Positions 51,287 to 60,503 of a stretch of DNA of 64,000 nucleotides are shown here, one piece after another. The position numbers were made by a program, and so were the translations under genes. The notes beneath the pieces are model-generated. The model searched no databases. It was not told the origin of the DNA and was given only the letters and a program-made list of their open reading frames with translations. Where the stretch lies: the NCBI GenBank assembly GCA_017883615.1, contig JADGNF010000034.1:1-64000 (forward strand), in the 5' to 3' direction. This DNA is from Candidatus Bathyarchaeota archaeon. Its GTDB lineage: Archaea > Thermoproteota > Bathyarchaeia > Bathyarchaeales > Bathycorpusculaceae. The first letter of the stretch is position 1; each line of letters starts with the position of its first letter.

Positions 51287-51476
51287 GTTATCATGTCCTT
51301 CGTGTTTGGAGATAGTCTACGGAACAAATTAATAAACGTAAAGCGACAAACCCCGAAGACCTGCAACTAAGATTCCGCTAAGGAGGAACCGGTGAGCGCA
51401 CAAACTTGCATATCCAGCAGCATCCATGGCATGGCATTTTGTAAGTTTCTCAGTTTTTCCAGAAGTGACGTTACAA

Positions 51477-51490
51477 ATCGTTTAAATACA
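51477..51490 (+). promoter_or_regulatory. TATA promoter of L10e
   Basis: CGTTTAAATACACC, about 35-45 bp before the start at 51524. One of the clearest TATA boxes in the window. Confidence 0.55.
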
Positions 51491-51523
51491 CCCAGAAAGT
51501 TATCTCCTAAACCGGGATTATCA

Positions 51524-52078
51524 ATGAAGGCGAAGAATTACGGACCTGTCAAGGGACAGGCCTACACACGCAAAGAATACGTTAAAGGTTTTCCTCCGCC
51601 AAAGATAGTAAAATTCACTATGGGCGACACAAAGGGCGTATGGGATTATGAAGCAAGGCTCATTGCTAACGAAAGAAAGCAAATTCGCCACGTTGCCCTT
51701 GAAGCAACACGAGTTGCCACTAATCGTGTTCTGATTGACAAACTTGTTAACGATTACCTGATGCAGGTTTTGCCTTTCCCACATATTATTCTGAGAGAAA
51801 ACAAAATGATTTTCGGCGCGCATGCAGACCGACTTCAACAAGGTATGCGTCGGTCATTTGGCAGAACCATAGGCACAGCAGCCCGAATAGAACCAGGTCA
51901 AACTATCATAACTGTTAGAGTTAAAGCAAAAGACGTCGAAGTCGCCAAGGAATCTCTTAAACGCGGACTCGCGAAACTACCCCTCACCTGTAGAATAGTC
52001 ATCGAGAAACTCGAACCTAAAGTCGAAGCAAAAGAGGTCGAAACAGAAGATGACGCAGGCGAGGTGGACGCAGAGTGA
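51524..52078 (+). CDS. rpl10e: 50S ribosomal protein L10e (uL16)
   Basis: The 184 residues from the ATG at 51524 match uL16 archaeal type: N-terminal GPVKGQAYTRKEYVKGFPPPKI, FGAHADRLQQGMRRSFGRTIGTAARI and RIVIEKLE. An acidic tail follows. An upstream extension of the frame to 51392 is not family-like and includes the TATA box, so it is excluded. It overlaps the PEP synthase gene by 4 bp. Confidence 0.95.
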   Translation: MKAKNYGPVKGQAYTRKEYVKGFPPPKIVKFTMGDTKGVWDYEARLIANERKQIRHVALEATRVATNRVLIDKLVNDYLMQVLPFPHIILRENKMIFGAHADRLQQGMRRSFGRTIGTAARIEPGQTIITVRVKAKDVEVAKESLKRGLAKLPLTCRIVIEKLEPKVEAKEVETEDDAGEVDAE

Positions 52079-54522
52079 GTGACGAGAAAAAGGACCTTGT
52101 AAGTTGGTTTGAAACTCTCCGAGTAACTGATATTCCCGTTGTTGGCGGCAAAAACGCCAGCTTAGGCGAAATGATTAATGCGGGGCTGCCTGTTCCTCCA
52201 GGCTTTGCTATAACGGCTTATTCTTATGAAAAATTTATTAATGAAACACGTATAGTCGACAAGATTTACGAAGTTATCAACGCCGTTATTACGGACAAGA
52301 ACGACCCCAAACTGTACGACGTTGCTTCTAAGAAGATCCGTGAACTTGTCGAGAAAACTCCAATTCCCAAAGAGATTGAGACTGCCATAAGAGCCGCTTA
52401 CAAAGAAATGAACAAACGTCTCAACCTCAAAGATTCTTTTGTTGCAGTACGGTCAAGCGCAACCGCTGAAGACCTGCCAGACGCCTCATTTGCGGGGCAA
52501 CAGGAAACCTTCCTGAACATTCATGGCGCCGACGACCTCATGGATAAAGTCCGCAAGTGCTGGTCCAGCTTGTTCACCCCACGTGCCATATTTTACCGCA
52601 ACGAGAAAGGCTTTGCACACGAGAAAGTTTTCATCAGCGTTGGCGTCCAAAAGATGGTGAACAGCCGAGCTGCCGGTGTTATGTTCACAATAAACCCTGT
52701 AACAGGCGAAACTGACGAAATCATGATTGAAGGCAACTTTGGTTTAGGCGAAACCGTAGTTTCTGGCATAGTCAATCCCGACAACTTCCTTGTTGACAAA
52801 AACACCACAGACATTAAGGAACGAAGACTATCCAAGAAAACAGTCATGTACGTTCGCGATCCTAAGACAGGCAACACAATCCATCTGGATGTTCCAGAAG
52901 ATAAACAGAAATTGCAATGCGTGAGCGACGAGGAAGTTCTGAAACTCGCTGAACTCGCCAAACGAATTGAACGACATTATGGGAAAGCTATGGATATCGA
53001 GTGGGCAATAGATCAAGATTTGCCGTTCCCAGGTAACATTTTCATTGTTCAGGCTCGACCAGAAACTGTATGGGGTTCGAAATCAGGTGGAGCGCCAGAG
53101 AAAGCTGAAGAAGGAAAAGGTGAAGATCAATTGAAGGTAGTTGTGAGAGGAATTTCGGCAGGAAGAAAAGGGTATGGTGCAGGCGTGGCCAAAGTAGTCC
53201 TTAGTCGCGATGAAGCAAACCGCGAAATGAAGAAGGGCGATATCCTCGTAACCGTCATGACCGACCCCGACTTTGTTCCCTTTATGAAACTCGCAAGCGC
53301 CATAGTGACTGACAGAGGCGGTGCAACATCACATGCCGCTATCGTAAGCCGCGAACTCAACATTCCCTGCGTCGTAGGCACTGAAACCGCCACCCAAGTC
53401 ATGAAGACGGGTCAACAATACACGGTTGATTCGCGAAGCGGCGTCATATACGAAGGCGTTTTAGCTCAAGCCATTCAACCTCCGCCAGGCTCTCCTAACG
53501 GAGCTGCAACAGCAGCCATGGTGGCTAATATTGCAGAATCTGCGCCTGTAACCGCCACAAAAATCTACATGAACCTAGCTGCCCCCGAGATGATAGAGCA
53601 GTACAAGAACCTCCCCTTCCAAGGCATTGGCTTAATGCGCACAGAATTCATCTTTCTCAACTACGTTGGAGAACACCCGTTGCATCTCATAGAAACGGGT
53701 CAAAGTCAGAAGCTTATAGACAAATTCGCTGAAGCCGTATCCAAAGTGGCTAGGGCTATTGAACCACGTCCCGTTGTAGTTAGGTTTAGCGACTTCAAAA
53801 CTAACGAGTACCGCAACTTGAAAGGCGGTGCCAAGTATGAAATCGTCGAAGAAAACCCAATGCTAGGCTGGAGAGGCTGCAGCCGTTACATAAGCAAATG
53901 GTACATTGAAGCTTTCAAGCTAGAATGCCAAGCCATAGTGAAGTGCCGCACCGAATGGGGGCTCAAGAACGTCTGGGTCATGCTTCCGATGGTCCGAACA
54001 ATGTGGGAAGCTAAGAAAGTTCTTGAAATCATGAAGGAACAAGGCTTAGAGCGTAGTCGCGACTTCAAGATTTGGTTCATGGCAGAAACCCCGTCAATCG
54101 CGATAATGGCGGACGAATTCAGCAAAATAGTTGATGGTTTCAGCATAGGCTCCAACGACATGACCCAAGGCATACTCATGATTGATCGAGACAGTGAACG
54201 CTTAGGGCAAATGGGGTACTTCGATGAACGCGACCCGGCCGTGAAACGAATCATATCGCGCCTTATCAGAGTCGCCCACGAAAACGGATGCACTGTAAGC
54301 ATATGCGGCGAAGGGCCATCTAACTTGCCTGATTTCGCAGAATTCCTCGTTCGAGCAGGTATCGACAGCATCTCCGTGAACAACGACGCCGTCATAGCCA
54401 CAAAGCAAAACGTTGCCGCAGTAGAACAGAAGATTATCCTGGAGCGCCTCGCCGAAGCCGCCGCCATATCCGCTGGAAAACCACTTAAAAAACCAATACC
54501 CGACTGGGCTTGGGACCAATAG
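52075..54522 (+). CDS. ppsA: Phosphoenolpyruvate synthase
   Basis: An 815-residue PEP synthase with N-terminal ATP-grasp domain (GGKNASLGEM, VRSSATAEDLPDASFAGQQETFLN), the phosphohistidine swivelling domain (TDRGGATSHAAIVSRELNIPCVVGT), and the C-terminal PEP/pyruvate barrel (GIGLMRTEF, FSIGSNDMTQ, CGEGPSN). It converts pyruvate to PEP for gluconeogenesis. The GTG start overlaps the L10e stop. Confidence 0.96.
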   Translation: MSDEKKDLVSWFETLRVTDIPVVGGKNASLGEMINAGLPVPPGFAITAYSYEKFINETRIVDKIYEVINAVITDKNDPKLYDVASKKIRELVEKTPIPKEIETAIRAAYKEMNKRLNLKDSFVAVRSSATAEDLPDASFAGQQETFLNIHGADDLMDKVRKCWSSLFTPRAIFYRNEKGFAHEKVFISVGVQKMVNSRAAGVMFTINPVTGETDEIMIEGNFGLGETVVSGIVNPDNFLVDKNTTDIKERRLSKKTVMYVRDPKTGNTIHLDVPEDKQKLQCVSDEEVLKLAELAKRIERHYGKAMDIEWAIDQDLPFPGNIFIVQARPETVWGSKSGGAPEKAEEGKGEDQLKVVVRGISAGRKGYGAGVAKVVLSRDEANREMKKGDILVTVMTDPDFVPFMKLASAIVTDRGGATSHAAIVSRELNIPCVVGTETATQVMKTGQQYTVDSRSGVIYEGVLAQAIQPPPGSPNGAATAAMVANIAESAPVTATKIYMNLAAPEMIEQYKNLPFQGIGLMRTEFIFLNYVGEHPLHLIETGQSQKLIDKFAEAVSKVARAIEPRPVVVRFSDFKTNEYRNLKGGAKYEIVEENPMLGWRGCSRYISKWYIEAFKLECQAIVKCRTEWGLKNVWVMLPMVRTMWEAKKVLEIMKEQGLERSRDFKIWFMAETPSIAIMADEFSKIVDGFSIGSNDMTQGILMIDRDSERLGQMGYFDERDPAVKRIISRLIRVAHENGCTVSICGEGPSNLPDFAEFLVRAGIDSISVNNDAVIATKQNVAAVEQKIILERLAEAAAISAGKPLKKPIPDWAWDQ

Positions 54523-54614
54523 GATTTCTCAGTAAGAATCCGTCGCCGTTTTTTCGGCAAACTTTTTCTCTTCCTTTCCATTATCTTTTTGTCAACTAGT
54601 TGAGGGACTATGCG

Positions 54615-55616
54615 ATGAAGGGTTTTGATTTTGAAGAAGAAAGAATAAAACAAGAAATAACCCACCTAAACGGGAAACGTGTTCTCCTCCAAATGCCAGA
54701 GGGGCTAAAACCTGAAGCTCCACGACTGGCAAAGCTCGTCGAGAAAGCCGGCGCCTTGCCCATAATCTCTGCTGATCCCTGCTATGGTGCCTGCGACTTG
54801 GCAACTGCAGAGGCAGAAAACTTGGACGCTGATCTAATAATCCATTTTGGACATGCAAAACTACTCAAACACGAAAAAGTACCCACTCTGTACTTGGAGG
54901 CAAGAGCGACCCTTACGGTTGACGCAGCTGTTACCGCGGCTATTCCGCTATTAGCTGGATTCAACAGAATAGGGCTAGCCACCACTGTGCAGCATATACA
55001 GACTCTTGATGCGGTTAGAGAGATCTTGGTCAGGGCGGGAAAAACTATCGAAGTAGGCGATGCCAGACGGCTTCCTTATCCCGGGCAGGTTGTGGGATGC
55101 GATTTCAGTAACGTAAAATCGGTCGCTAAAGACGTGGAAGCGTTTCTGTTTATAGGTGGTGGCAAATTTCACGCTTTGGGAGTGGCGTTAGCCTCATCTA
55201 AACCTACCATAGTCGCGGACCCCTACGGCGGAGCGGCATACTCTGTGCAAGATGAAGCCCAGAAAATCCTAAAACAACGCTACGCAAGCATCGAAGAAGC
55301 TAAACGCGCCAAAACCTATGGTGTCTTCATAAGTCTCAAACCGGGACAGAAACACCTGGTTGAAGCCTTAAAAATCAAGGACGATATTGAAAAAATGAGC
55401 AAAACCGCCTGCCTGTTGGCGATACGAGAAATTCAACCCGAAGTCCTTTTAGAGTTCCCGACTTTGGACGCATACGTGAATACCGCTTGCCCAAGAATTT
55501 CATTGGATGACGCGTCAAAATTCGCCAAGCCAATGCTTACCGTTCAGGAGTTTAGAGTGGTTTCTGGAGAGTCCACATGGGAGTGCCTACTCAAAAGCGG
55601 ATTATTCGAAAACTAG
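54615..55616 (+). CDS. dph2: Diphthamide synthase Dph2 (radical SAM-like)
   Basis: The 333 residues contain the three spaced cysteines that bind the 4Fe-4S cluster in archaeal Dph2: DPCYGACD (about 55), VVGCDFS (about 160) and NTACPRIS (about 295). The non-classical cluster cleaves SAM to transfer a 3-amino-3-carboxypropyl group to elongation factor 2 His. Start at ATG 54615 (a TTG at 54600 is also in frame). Its 3' end overlaps the next gene by 40 bp. Confidence 0.93.
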   Translation: MKGFDFEEERIKQEITHLNGKRVLLQMPEGLKPEAPRLAKLVEKAGALPIISADPCYGACDLATAEAENLDADLIIHFGHAKLLKHEKVPTLYLEARATLTVDAAVTAAIPLLAGFNRIGLATTVQHIQTLDAVREILVRAGKTIEVGDARRLPYPGQVVGCDFSNVKSVAKDVEAFLFIGGGKFHALGVALASSKPTIVADPYGGAAYSVQDEAQKILKQRYASIEEAKRAKTYGVFISLKPGQKHLVEALKIKDDIEKMSKTACLLAIREIQPEVLLEFPTLDAYVNTACPRISLDDASKFAKPMLTVQEFRVVSGESTWECLLKSGLFEN

Positions 55617-56278
55617 ACTTGGAACGGTTCCTGTCGCAGGTTAAGCCTCACCCGTTTCCCAACGTGAATTTGGAGCAGTATACTCTTTCAGAATCCACCG
55701 CCGCAACCATGCTTTACTTGGCAGCTTACACTTTCGGCGGCATCGTGGGCAAAAGGGTTCTGGACTTGGGATGCGGAACCGGCAGACTCGCACTCGGAGC
55801 AGCTTTTTTGGGTGCAAAATCCGTGGTGGGTGTAGACATCGATGAAACTGCTATCAAAGTGGCCTCCGAAAACTCAGCCAATGTCGGGATGCGGGCTAAG
55901 GTATCATGGGTTGAGACAGATATAGATGCCATCGCAGGCAAATTCGACACTGTACTGCAGAACCCGCCTTTCGGCGTGCAAAAACGAACCGCAGACCGCA
56001 AATTCTTAGAAAAAGCGTTGGAAGTGGCGGACTCTGTTTTCTCTCTACATAATCATCCTTCAACCGACAAACGACTCATCAGCGTACTGAAGTCGGGCGG
56101 CGGGCAGCCGGTTCTGGTTGAGGCAAACCCGTTCCTCAGAAAATTCATCGGAGAACTCGGTGGACAGGTGGAGGCAGTTTACGCGTTGCCTCTAGTAATT
56201 CCCAAAATGTTCGATTTCCACACTAAAGCTATGCACGAAATCGCGATAGACTTGTACGTAATAGGGAAAAAGGAATAG
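55577..56278 (+). CDS. METTL5-like RNA N6-adenine methyltransferase
   Basis: The 233 residues have motif I VLDLGCGTGRLALGAAFLGA, acidic VGVDID and motif IV LQNPPFGVQ (intact NPPF). This is the archaeal counterpart of METTL5, a candidate rRNA m6A methyltransferase. C-terminal region is FHTKAMHEIAIDL. Translationally coupled to dph2 by a 40-bp overlap. Confidence 0.88.
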   Translation: MGVPTQKRIIRKLDLERFLSQVKPHPFPNVNLEQYTLSESTAATMLYLAAYTFGGIVGKRVLDLGCGTGRLALGAAFLGAKSVVGVDIDETAIKVASENSANVGMRAKVSWVETDIDAIAGKFDTVLQNPPFGVQKRTADRKFLEKALEVADSVFSLHNHPSTDKRLISVLKSGGGQPVLVEANPFLRKFIGELGGQVEAVYALPLVIPKMFDFHTKAMHEIAIDLYVIGKKE

Positions 56279-56297
56279 ATCTCTCTTGGGGTTTATG

Positions 56298-56730
56298 TTA
56301 TTTCCATTCCCAGATTTTGCCCGTCCAGTTATCCGTCATATCCGTTTCGAACTCGCTTAGGCAGAACGTTTTGTTTAGCCGCACGAGTTTCGGTGCTTGG
56401 GTCATTGAGATGGATGCGCCTCGTGTTATCCTCCGTTAGCTGATGGGTAACCCACAGCGTTGCCCTTCAATCATCACCGACTCGCCCTCTTTGGTAGTTA
56501 TGAGGACGTTTACTTCGCCGACGAAAACCACGTTCGCCATGGTGCCGGTATCTGTTGACATGATGAAGGCATCTGCGCCCATGAACTTCCCTGTTCCCTG
56601 ACCCATAACCTCAACTTTTCCGTCTGGCAGCACTCAGTATGCCATGTTTTTGCCCGTAAATTCACCGATTGACTCATCTTGCAAGAACTTCAACTCCAAG
56701 CTAACAGGAAATCGGGTTTTAATTAGCCTA
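56298..56730 (-). pseudogene. Degraded gene with two in-frame stops
   Basis: A single minus-strand frame reads protein-like over its whole length but contains a TGA at about 56634-56636 and a TAA at 56436-56438. Pieces: ELKFLQDESIGEFTGKNMAY, then LPDGKVEVMGQGTGKFMGAD and FIMSTDTGTMANVVFVGEV, then MTQAPKLVRLNKTFCLSEFE. I do not recognise the family; the pieces are consistent with one intact ancestral protein of about 140 residues. The 226 bp from 56731 to the csl4 gene show nothing else. Confidence 0.65.
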
Positions 56731-56956
56731 GGTGACTGTGACTCAATAACCACCTGTATTCTAAAACTGCCTTAAAGTATCTCAAATCACAAAAAGTTAC
56801 AAGAAATAACGAATTTGTTTTTCCAAAGGACCACAATCCAATACGGACGCATGGTTAACGCTTAATCAAAAGGTTTATTGCACCGATTGAAATCTATGGA
56901 ATGTACTCGTTCGGCGAACGTCTAACTCGCTTATACTCAAAACTAAGGGAAACGCT

Positions 56957-57562
56957 ATGACTTTGAAAAACGACCAGAGAAGCGGCACACTCGTAGTGCC
57001 AGGAGAACGCTTAGGCGTCATCGAAGAGTTCATCCCAGACGCAGGCACCTACGTCAAAGACGGCGTAATCTACAGCAAAATTATCGGACGAGCCCTCATG
57101 GACATGCTCAACCGGCGTGTCTCAGTTTATCCACTAACAAAAGGACCAGTTGTTCCTAAAGCAGGCGTCACAGTCGTTGGCCAAGTTGGCAACGCGCAAT
57201 CCGACAACGTTCTTGTCCGTATCTTCGAAGTAGGCGCCAAAAAGAAGATGTCTGGCGTCTTTGGCGGAATTCTTCACATAAGCGACGCCTCAGACAGGTA
57301 CATTGACTCTATGAATGAAGTTTGCAGACCTGGTGACATAATCCGGGCCAAAGTCATAAGCGAAAAAAACCAGATATTCCATCTAACAACAGACGACAAA
57401 AATCTGGGCGTTATCTACGCTTTTTGCTCAGTATGCGGTAATCTCCTTGAGCAAACACGAAATGAGATGCACTGCGCAAAATGCGGGAACATCGAAAGAC
57501 GAAAAACCACCTTTAACTACGGAAAAGAAGAAATCCCAGTCGTGGAGACAGTTCAACCATGA
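56957..57562 (+). CDS. csl4: Exosome RNA-binding subunit Csl4
   Basis: N-terminal domain (GTLVVPGERLGVIEEFIPDAG), central S1 domain (about 65-150; GVTVVGQVGNAQ, GILHISDAS), and a C-terminal zinc ribbon CSVCGNLLEQ and CAKCG. The 201-residue length is typical. It forms the cap of the archaeal exosome. The stop overlaps rpoL by 4 bp. Confidence 0.95.
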   Translation: MTLKNDQRSGTLVVPGERLGVIEEFIPDAGTYVKDGVIYSKIIGRALMDMLNRRVSVYPLTKGPVVPKAGVTVVGQVGNAQSDNVLVRIFEVGAKKKMSGVFGGILHISDASDRYIDSMNEVCRPGDIIRAKVISEKNQIFHLTTDDKNLGVIYAFCSVCGNLLEQTRNEMHCAKCGNIERRKTTFNYGKEEIPVVETVQP

Positions 57563-57840
57563 AAGTTAAAATCCTAAAACAAACGGACAATGAACTCAAA
57601 ATCGAAATTGAAGGCGCAGGACACGGCATATGCAATCTACTGCAAAAGAAGCTGTTGGAAAACAAAAACGTGGACCAAGCAGGCTACGATGTCCCTCATC
57701 CATTGGCATCCAGCCCCGTAATCTACGTACGCATGAAGGGAAAAGCAAAGCCCAAAGACGCCTTATTGGAAGCTGCTCAGGAAGCACGCGAATCCAACCA
57801 GAGTTTCAGCAAAGCTCTTGAAGCAGTCCTAAAATCTTAA
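57559..57840 (+). CDS. rpoL: RNA polymerase subunit Rpo11 (RpoL)
   Basis: The 93 residues match Rpb11/RpoL: DNELKIEIEGAGHGICNLLQKKLLE, DQAGYDVPHPLASSPVIYV and a helical C-terminus. It pairs with Rpo3 in the assembly platform. Csl4-RpoL pairing is conserved in archaea. Confidence 0.95.
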   Translation: MKVKILKQTDNELKIEIEGAGHGICNLLQKKLLENKNVDQAGYDVPHPLASSPVIYVRMKGKAKPKDALLEAAQEARESNQSFSKALEAVLKS

Positions 57841-57861
57841 CTTCATACAGCTTTTCTTTTT

Positions 57862-57899
57862 AGGTCCGCTTCCCTTAACGGAAGTTGCTTTAAAGCAAC
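57862..57899 (+). terminator. Two short hairpins after rpoL
   Basis: CTTCC-CTTAAC-GGAAG is followed directly by a perfect 16-bp palindrome, GTTGCTTTAAAGCAAC. T-rich sequence lies upstream at about 57850. Possibly part of 3'-end formation for the csl4-rpoL transcript. Confidence 0.3.
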
Positions 57900-57998
57900 A
57901 CAAAAATTTCCCGGAATAACTGCTCAACTACGTGAAGCCATATCTTTGGTTATCTATTCACACATTTTTAATACTAGAACATTCTAACACAATAAGCG

Positions 57999-58346
57999 GT
58001 GGACAACTTGTTTGGGCACAAGAGCAAGCCGCAAGTCGACTTAGGCGACTTACTTAAAGAAAAGGAAGAAAAAGACCGTCTCATCAATTTCTTGCAGGCA
58101 AACCTGAAAGCTCCAACTACCCTTATCGGGAACAAGTTAACCATCGAGTCCGACAAAGTGACCGCGCCAGACCTGCAGCATCTAGTTACCAAATTCATTT
58201 ACAAACGCAACATCAACAACACATACTATGTTTCGATTGACGGTAGCACAGTGAAAATACACATATTCGAAGGCGCCAAAAAGAAAACAGAAAAAGAAAA
58301 GAAAAGCGCAGTGCACCAGACCGCTACCCAAAGCTGGGGTCTATAA
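57999..58346 (+). CDS. eL22-like ribosomal protein candidate
   Basis: The 115 residues contain LINFLQANLK, then IGNKLTIESDKVTAPDLQHL and VTKFIYKRNINNTYYVSIDG. This lines up with eukaryotic L22e (FLQ near the start, KITVTSEVPFSKRYLKYL, KYLKKNNLRDWLRVV), including spacing. L22e is reported in Asgard and some other archaea. A basic-acidic tail (EGAKKKTEKEKKS) follows. GTG or TTG start is possible at 57999. No other ribosomal gene is adjacent except the transcription gene rpoL. Confidence 0.55.
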   Translation: MDNLFGHKSKPQVDLGDLLKEKEEKDRLINFLQANLKAPTTLIGNKLTIESDKVTAPDLQHLVTKFIYKRNINNTYYVSIDGSTVKIHIFEGAKKKTEKEKKSAVHQTATQSWGL

Positions 58347-58390
58347 CAAAACAAGTTTCTATTTGACAGAGAACGAGAGGTAAAAGGGAA

Positions 58391-58468
58391 TGGTGCTCCG
58401 GCCGGGATTCGAACCCGGGTCACCGGCTCGAAAGGCCGGAATACTTGACCGGACTATACTACCGGAGC
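58391..58468 (-). tRNA. tRNA-Glu (TTC), CCA encoded
   Basis: On the minus strand: acceptor GCTCCGG pairs with CCGGAGC before discriminator A and CCA. Anticodon arm CCGGC CTTTCGA GCCGG has anticodon TTC. T-loop TTCGAAT is intact. 78 nt with no intron. Its ends are marked by 5' TATA-like sequence absent in the small spacer, so promoter location is uncertain. Confidence 0.93.
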
Positions 58469-58542
58469 CTACATTTTGCAGAGAGCACAAGCAGAATGCT
58501 TTTTCCCTCGAATAAACCTTACCCTTCACTTGGGTATAGTGC

Positions 58543-58818
58543 TCATGTAGGCTGAGGTTTTTCTTTGAACAAAAACCCTGTTATCTGCTCAACCAGCTTG
58601 ACAGTTGATTGAACTTTCTCCTCTAAGGCGACTACCCGCTTCTCGACATCCTTAGAACTGATTTTGCCTTCAATTCGGTTAGCTGAACGAAACATCAGGA
58701 GCATCCGAAAAACGTCTTTGACGGCTTTTTCCTGTTCTTCCTCAGATGCCTGCTTGATTCCCGCACAAACCATCAGCAAATCCACGTAGTGTTCCTTGAT
58801 TTTCAATTCTTCGTTCAC
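58543..58818 (-). CDS. Hypothetical protein with C-terminal coiled coil
   Basis: Unassigned. From the GTG at 58818 it has 91 residues: a helical part (VDLLMVCAGIKQASEEEQEKAV) and a coiled coil SKDVEKRVVALEEKVQSTVKLVEQITGFLF. The frame stays open and protein-like for about 90 more codons upstream (to 59085), so this is probably only the C-terminal half. Confidence 0.6.
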   Translation of the reverse strand: MNEELKIKEHYVDLLMVCAGIKQASEEEQEKAVKDVFRMLLMFRSANRIEGKISSKDVEKRVVALEEKVQSTVKLVEQITGFLFKEKPQPT

Positions 58819-59085
58819 AGAGGGGTCTGTGGGAAACGTGATAGCTAGAGGATTTTTCTTGCTGAGTTCAGCTGCGGTTGGGAAGCGGATGATAATGTCG
58901 CCTCTAATCCAAGCTGAAATAAATTCTGTTACAATGCGATGAATGTCTTTTTGAGAGAATAATGTGTTTTCTGGTTGTTGCTCCTGTTTGCCTTTGCGGA
59001 CTCTTACTTTGATGACTTTATTGTTTTCTGGGATTTCTTTTGTTGTTTTCTCCGTTGGCTGTACCCCCGAATGAAACCTGCTTGC
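58819..59085 (-). other. Protein-like upstream extension of the 58543 gene, no start codon
   Basis: The frame is open from a TAG at 59086-59088 and reads like coding sequence (KVIKVRVRKGKQEQQPENT, LFSQKDIHRIVTEFISAWIR, GDIIIRFPTAAELSKKNPLA). No ATG, GTG or TTG occurs in it before 58818. A GTG at 59096 opens a different frame that could be joined by one base change. Damage, sequence error or unusual start are possible. Confidence 0.5.
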
Positions 59086-59137
59086 CTATGTGTCACACCT
59101 TTAAAGGTGGATTAAACGTTTTCGATTGCAGATGCGG

Positions 59138-60418
59138 TTAGTAGGAGATTTTGGCAGTGGACGGAATCTTCCCAAGCACCTTCGATGTTGCCTTCTCCAC
59201 CTGTTCGCGGTTTTGGGCGTCGGTGTAAACTCGCAGAATGTTGATGAAACCTTTGAGGGTTTCAAAGATTTTGGAGATGTCGCTCATGCGGTACATGGTT
59301 TTGGCACCTGTGCTTGACCTGCTGAACACTGGAATCTCCATGTTTTCCATCAATGCCGAATGATGATATGGTACCGACGGCACCGTGGGCACATCAATAA
59401 TAACGACCTCAGGCGCGACTCCAGCTTCATGGGCAATCTCTGTTTGAACCTGAATCCTGTAAGCATCTCGACTGAAAATATTTGAGATCATTGTGTCTTT
59501 GTCATAGAAAGTTCGTTCGTAGGCACATTTGAGCATGCGACGTCGCTCCAAATCATCAATGATTCGCCTTGATTTTTCGCATTTTTTGGCAGCGGACCAA
59601 ACGGTGTAATCGTCCATGACGAGGTATTCTTCGGGCGTTTTGAAGGCGGTTAGGCCGAGTTCCTCGTTTGCTTTCTCCATCGCCATCGCCAGCATGATCT
59701 GAGCTGCTCTGCCAACGCGATGGAAGTAGATGCTCTTGAAGGATTCAATGCGGGCAATGATGAAGGACTCCAAAGCTGAAAGTGCACCCAGCTCAACTGC
59801 CAAGTTTTCCCCCAAAACATCTAACGCGTGGATAAGCCGAAAAATGTCTATGAAGCCGTATTCGGCGCCCGTGTGGTAAGTATCCCGCACGATGAAGTCC
59901 TGTTTGTCCACATCCACCGCGCTGCTGATTATCTGGTCCAGAAACGCCCTGCCGGGTTTGTGGAGTTTGCCCACGGCAAGTTGGCTGATTTCTTCGGGGC
60001 GATACCCCATCTTACCCAGTTTGTCGCCAACTTCACTTTTTTCGATGAGCCACGAAGTGATGTCCTCATGGGTTTTGTCTAGATCCCTGATTAGAAGATG
60101 CTCAAACACGTGCGAGAAAGGTCCGTGCCCAACGTCGTGGAGCAAGGCGGCTAATCGGGCCACTTCCGTTTCTTGGTCGGTGACGACTCGGCTGATGTTT
60201 GGGTTCTCCAGAACCTTGCCTGCGAGGTACATGACGCCGACACAGTGTTCAAAACGCGTGTGGTTCGCTCCTGGATATACATATTCGGAGCCTGCCAGCT
60301 GCCGTAGCCGTCGCAGTCTCTGCATCGGGTAAGAGTCAATGATGTTTTTTTCCGATTCGGTTATGTAGATGTATCCGTGGACGGGATCCTTGATTTCGCC
60401 CCAATAAGCCTTCGGCAT
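59138..60418 (-). CDS. HD-domain phosphohydrolase, SAMHD1/dNTPase-like
   Basis: The 426 residues contain HTRFEHCVGVMYLAG, the catalytic AALLHDVGHGPFSHVFEHL, and SAVDVDKQDFIVRDTYHTG. These are the metal and active-site residues of the dNTP triphosphohydrolase/SAMHD1 group in archaea. It probably controls dNTP pools. It is 85 bp from, and divergent to, thymidylate kinase, with a CATAAATATTATT box between. Confidence 0.9.
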   Translation of the reverse strand: MPKAYWGEIKDPVHGYIYITESEKNIIDSYPMQRLRRLRQLAGSEYVYPGANHTRFEHCVGVMYLAGKVLENPNISRVVTDQETEVARLAALLHDVGHGPFSHVFEHLLIRDLDKTHEDITSWLIEKSEVGDKLGKMGYRPEEISQLAVGKLHKPGRAFLDQIISSAVDVDKQDFIVRDTYHTGAEYGFIDIFRLIHALDVLGENLAVELGALSALESFIIARIESFKSIYFHRVGRAAQIMLAMAMEKANEELGLTAFKTPEEYLVMDDYTVWSAAKKCEKSRRIIDDLERRRMLKCAYERTFYDKDTMISNIFSRDAYRIQVQTEIAHEAGVAPEVVIIDVPTVPSVPYHHSALMENMEIPVFSRSSTGAKTMYRMSDISKIFETLKGFINILRVYTDAQNREQVEKATSKVLGKIPSTAKISY

Positions 60419-60503
60419 GTCTGTCGCACCTGTATGTAGAATAATATTTATGCGCCCTGCACATTAATGCTTAACCATTATTTCCAAACGAGTAGAGTAA
60501 AAA

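Noticed and set aside
56634-56636. TGA in the 56298-56730 frame as selenocysteine or other recoding
   Set aside because: A second stop (TAA) breaks the same frame and no adjacent RNA hairpin or Sec-type context is evident; gene decay explains both.
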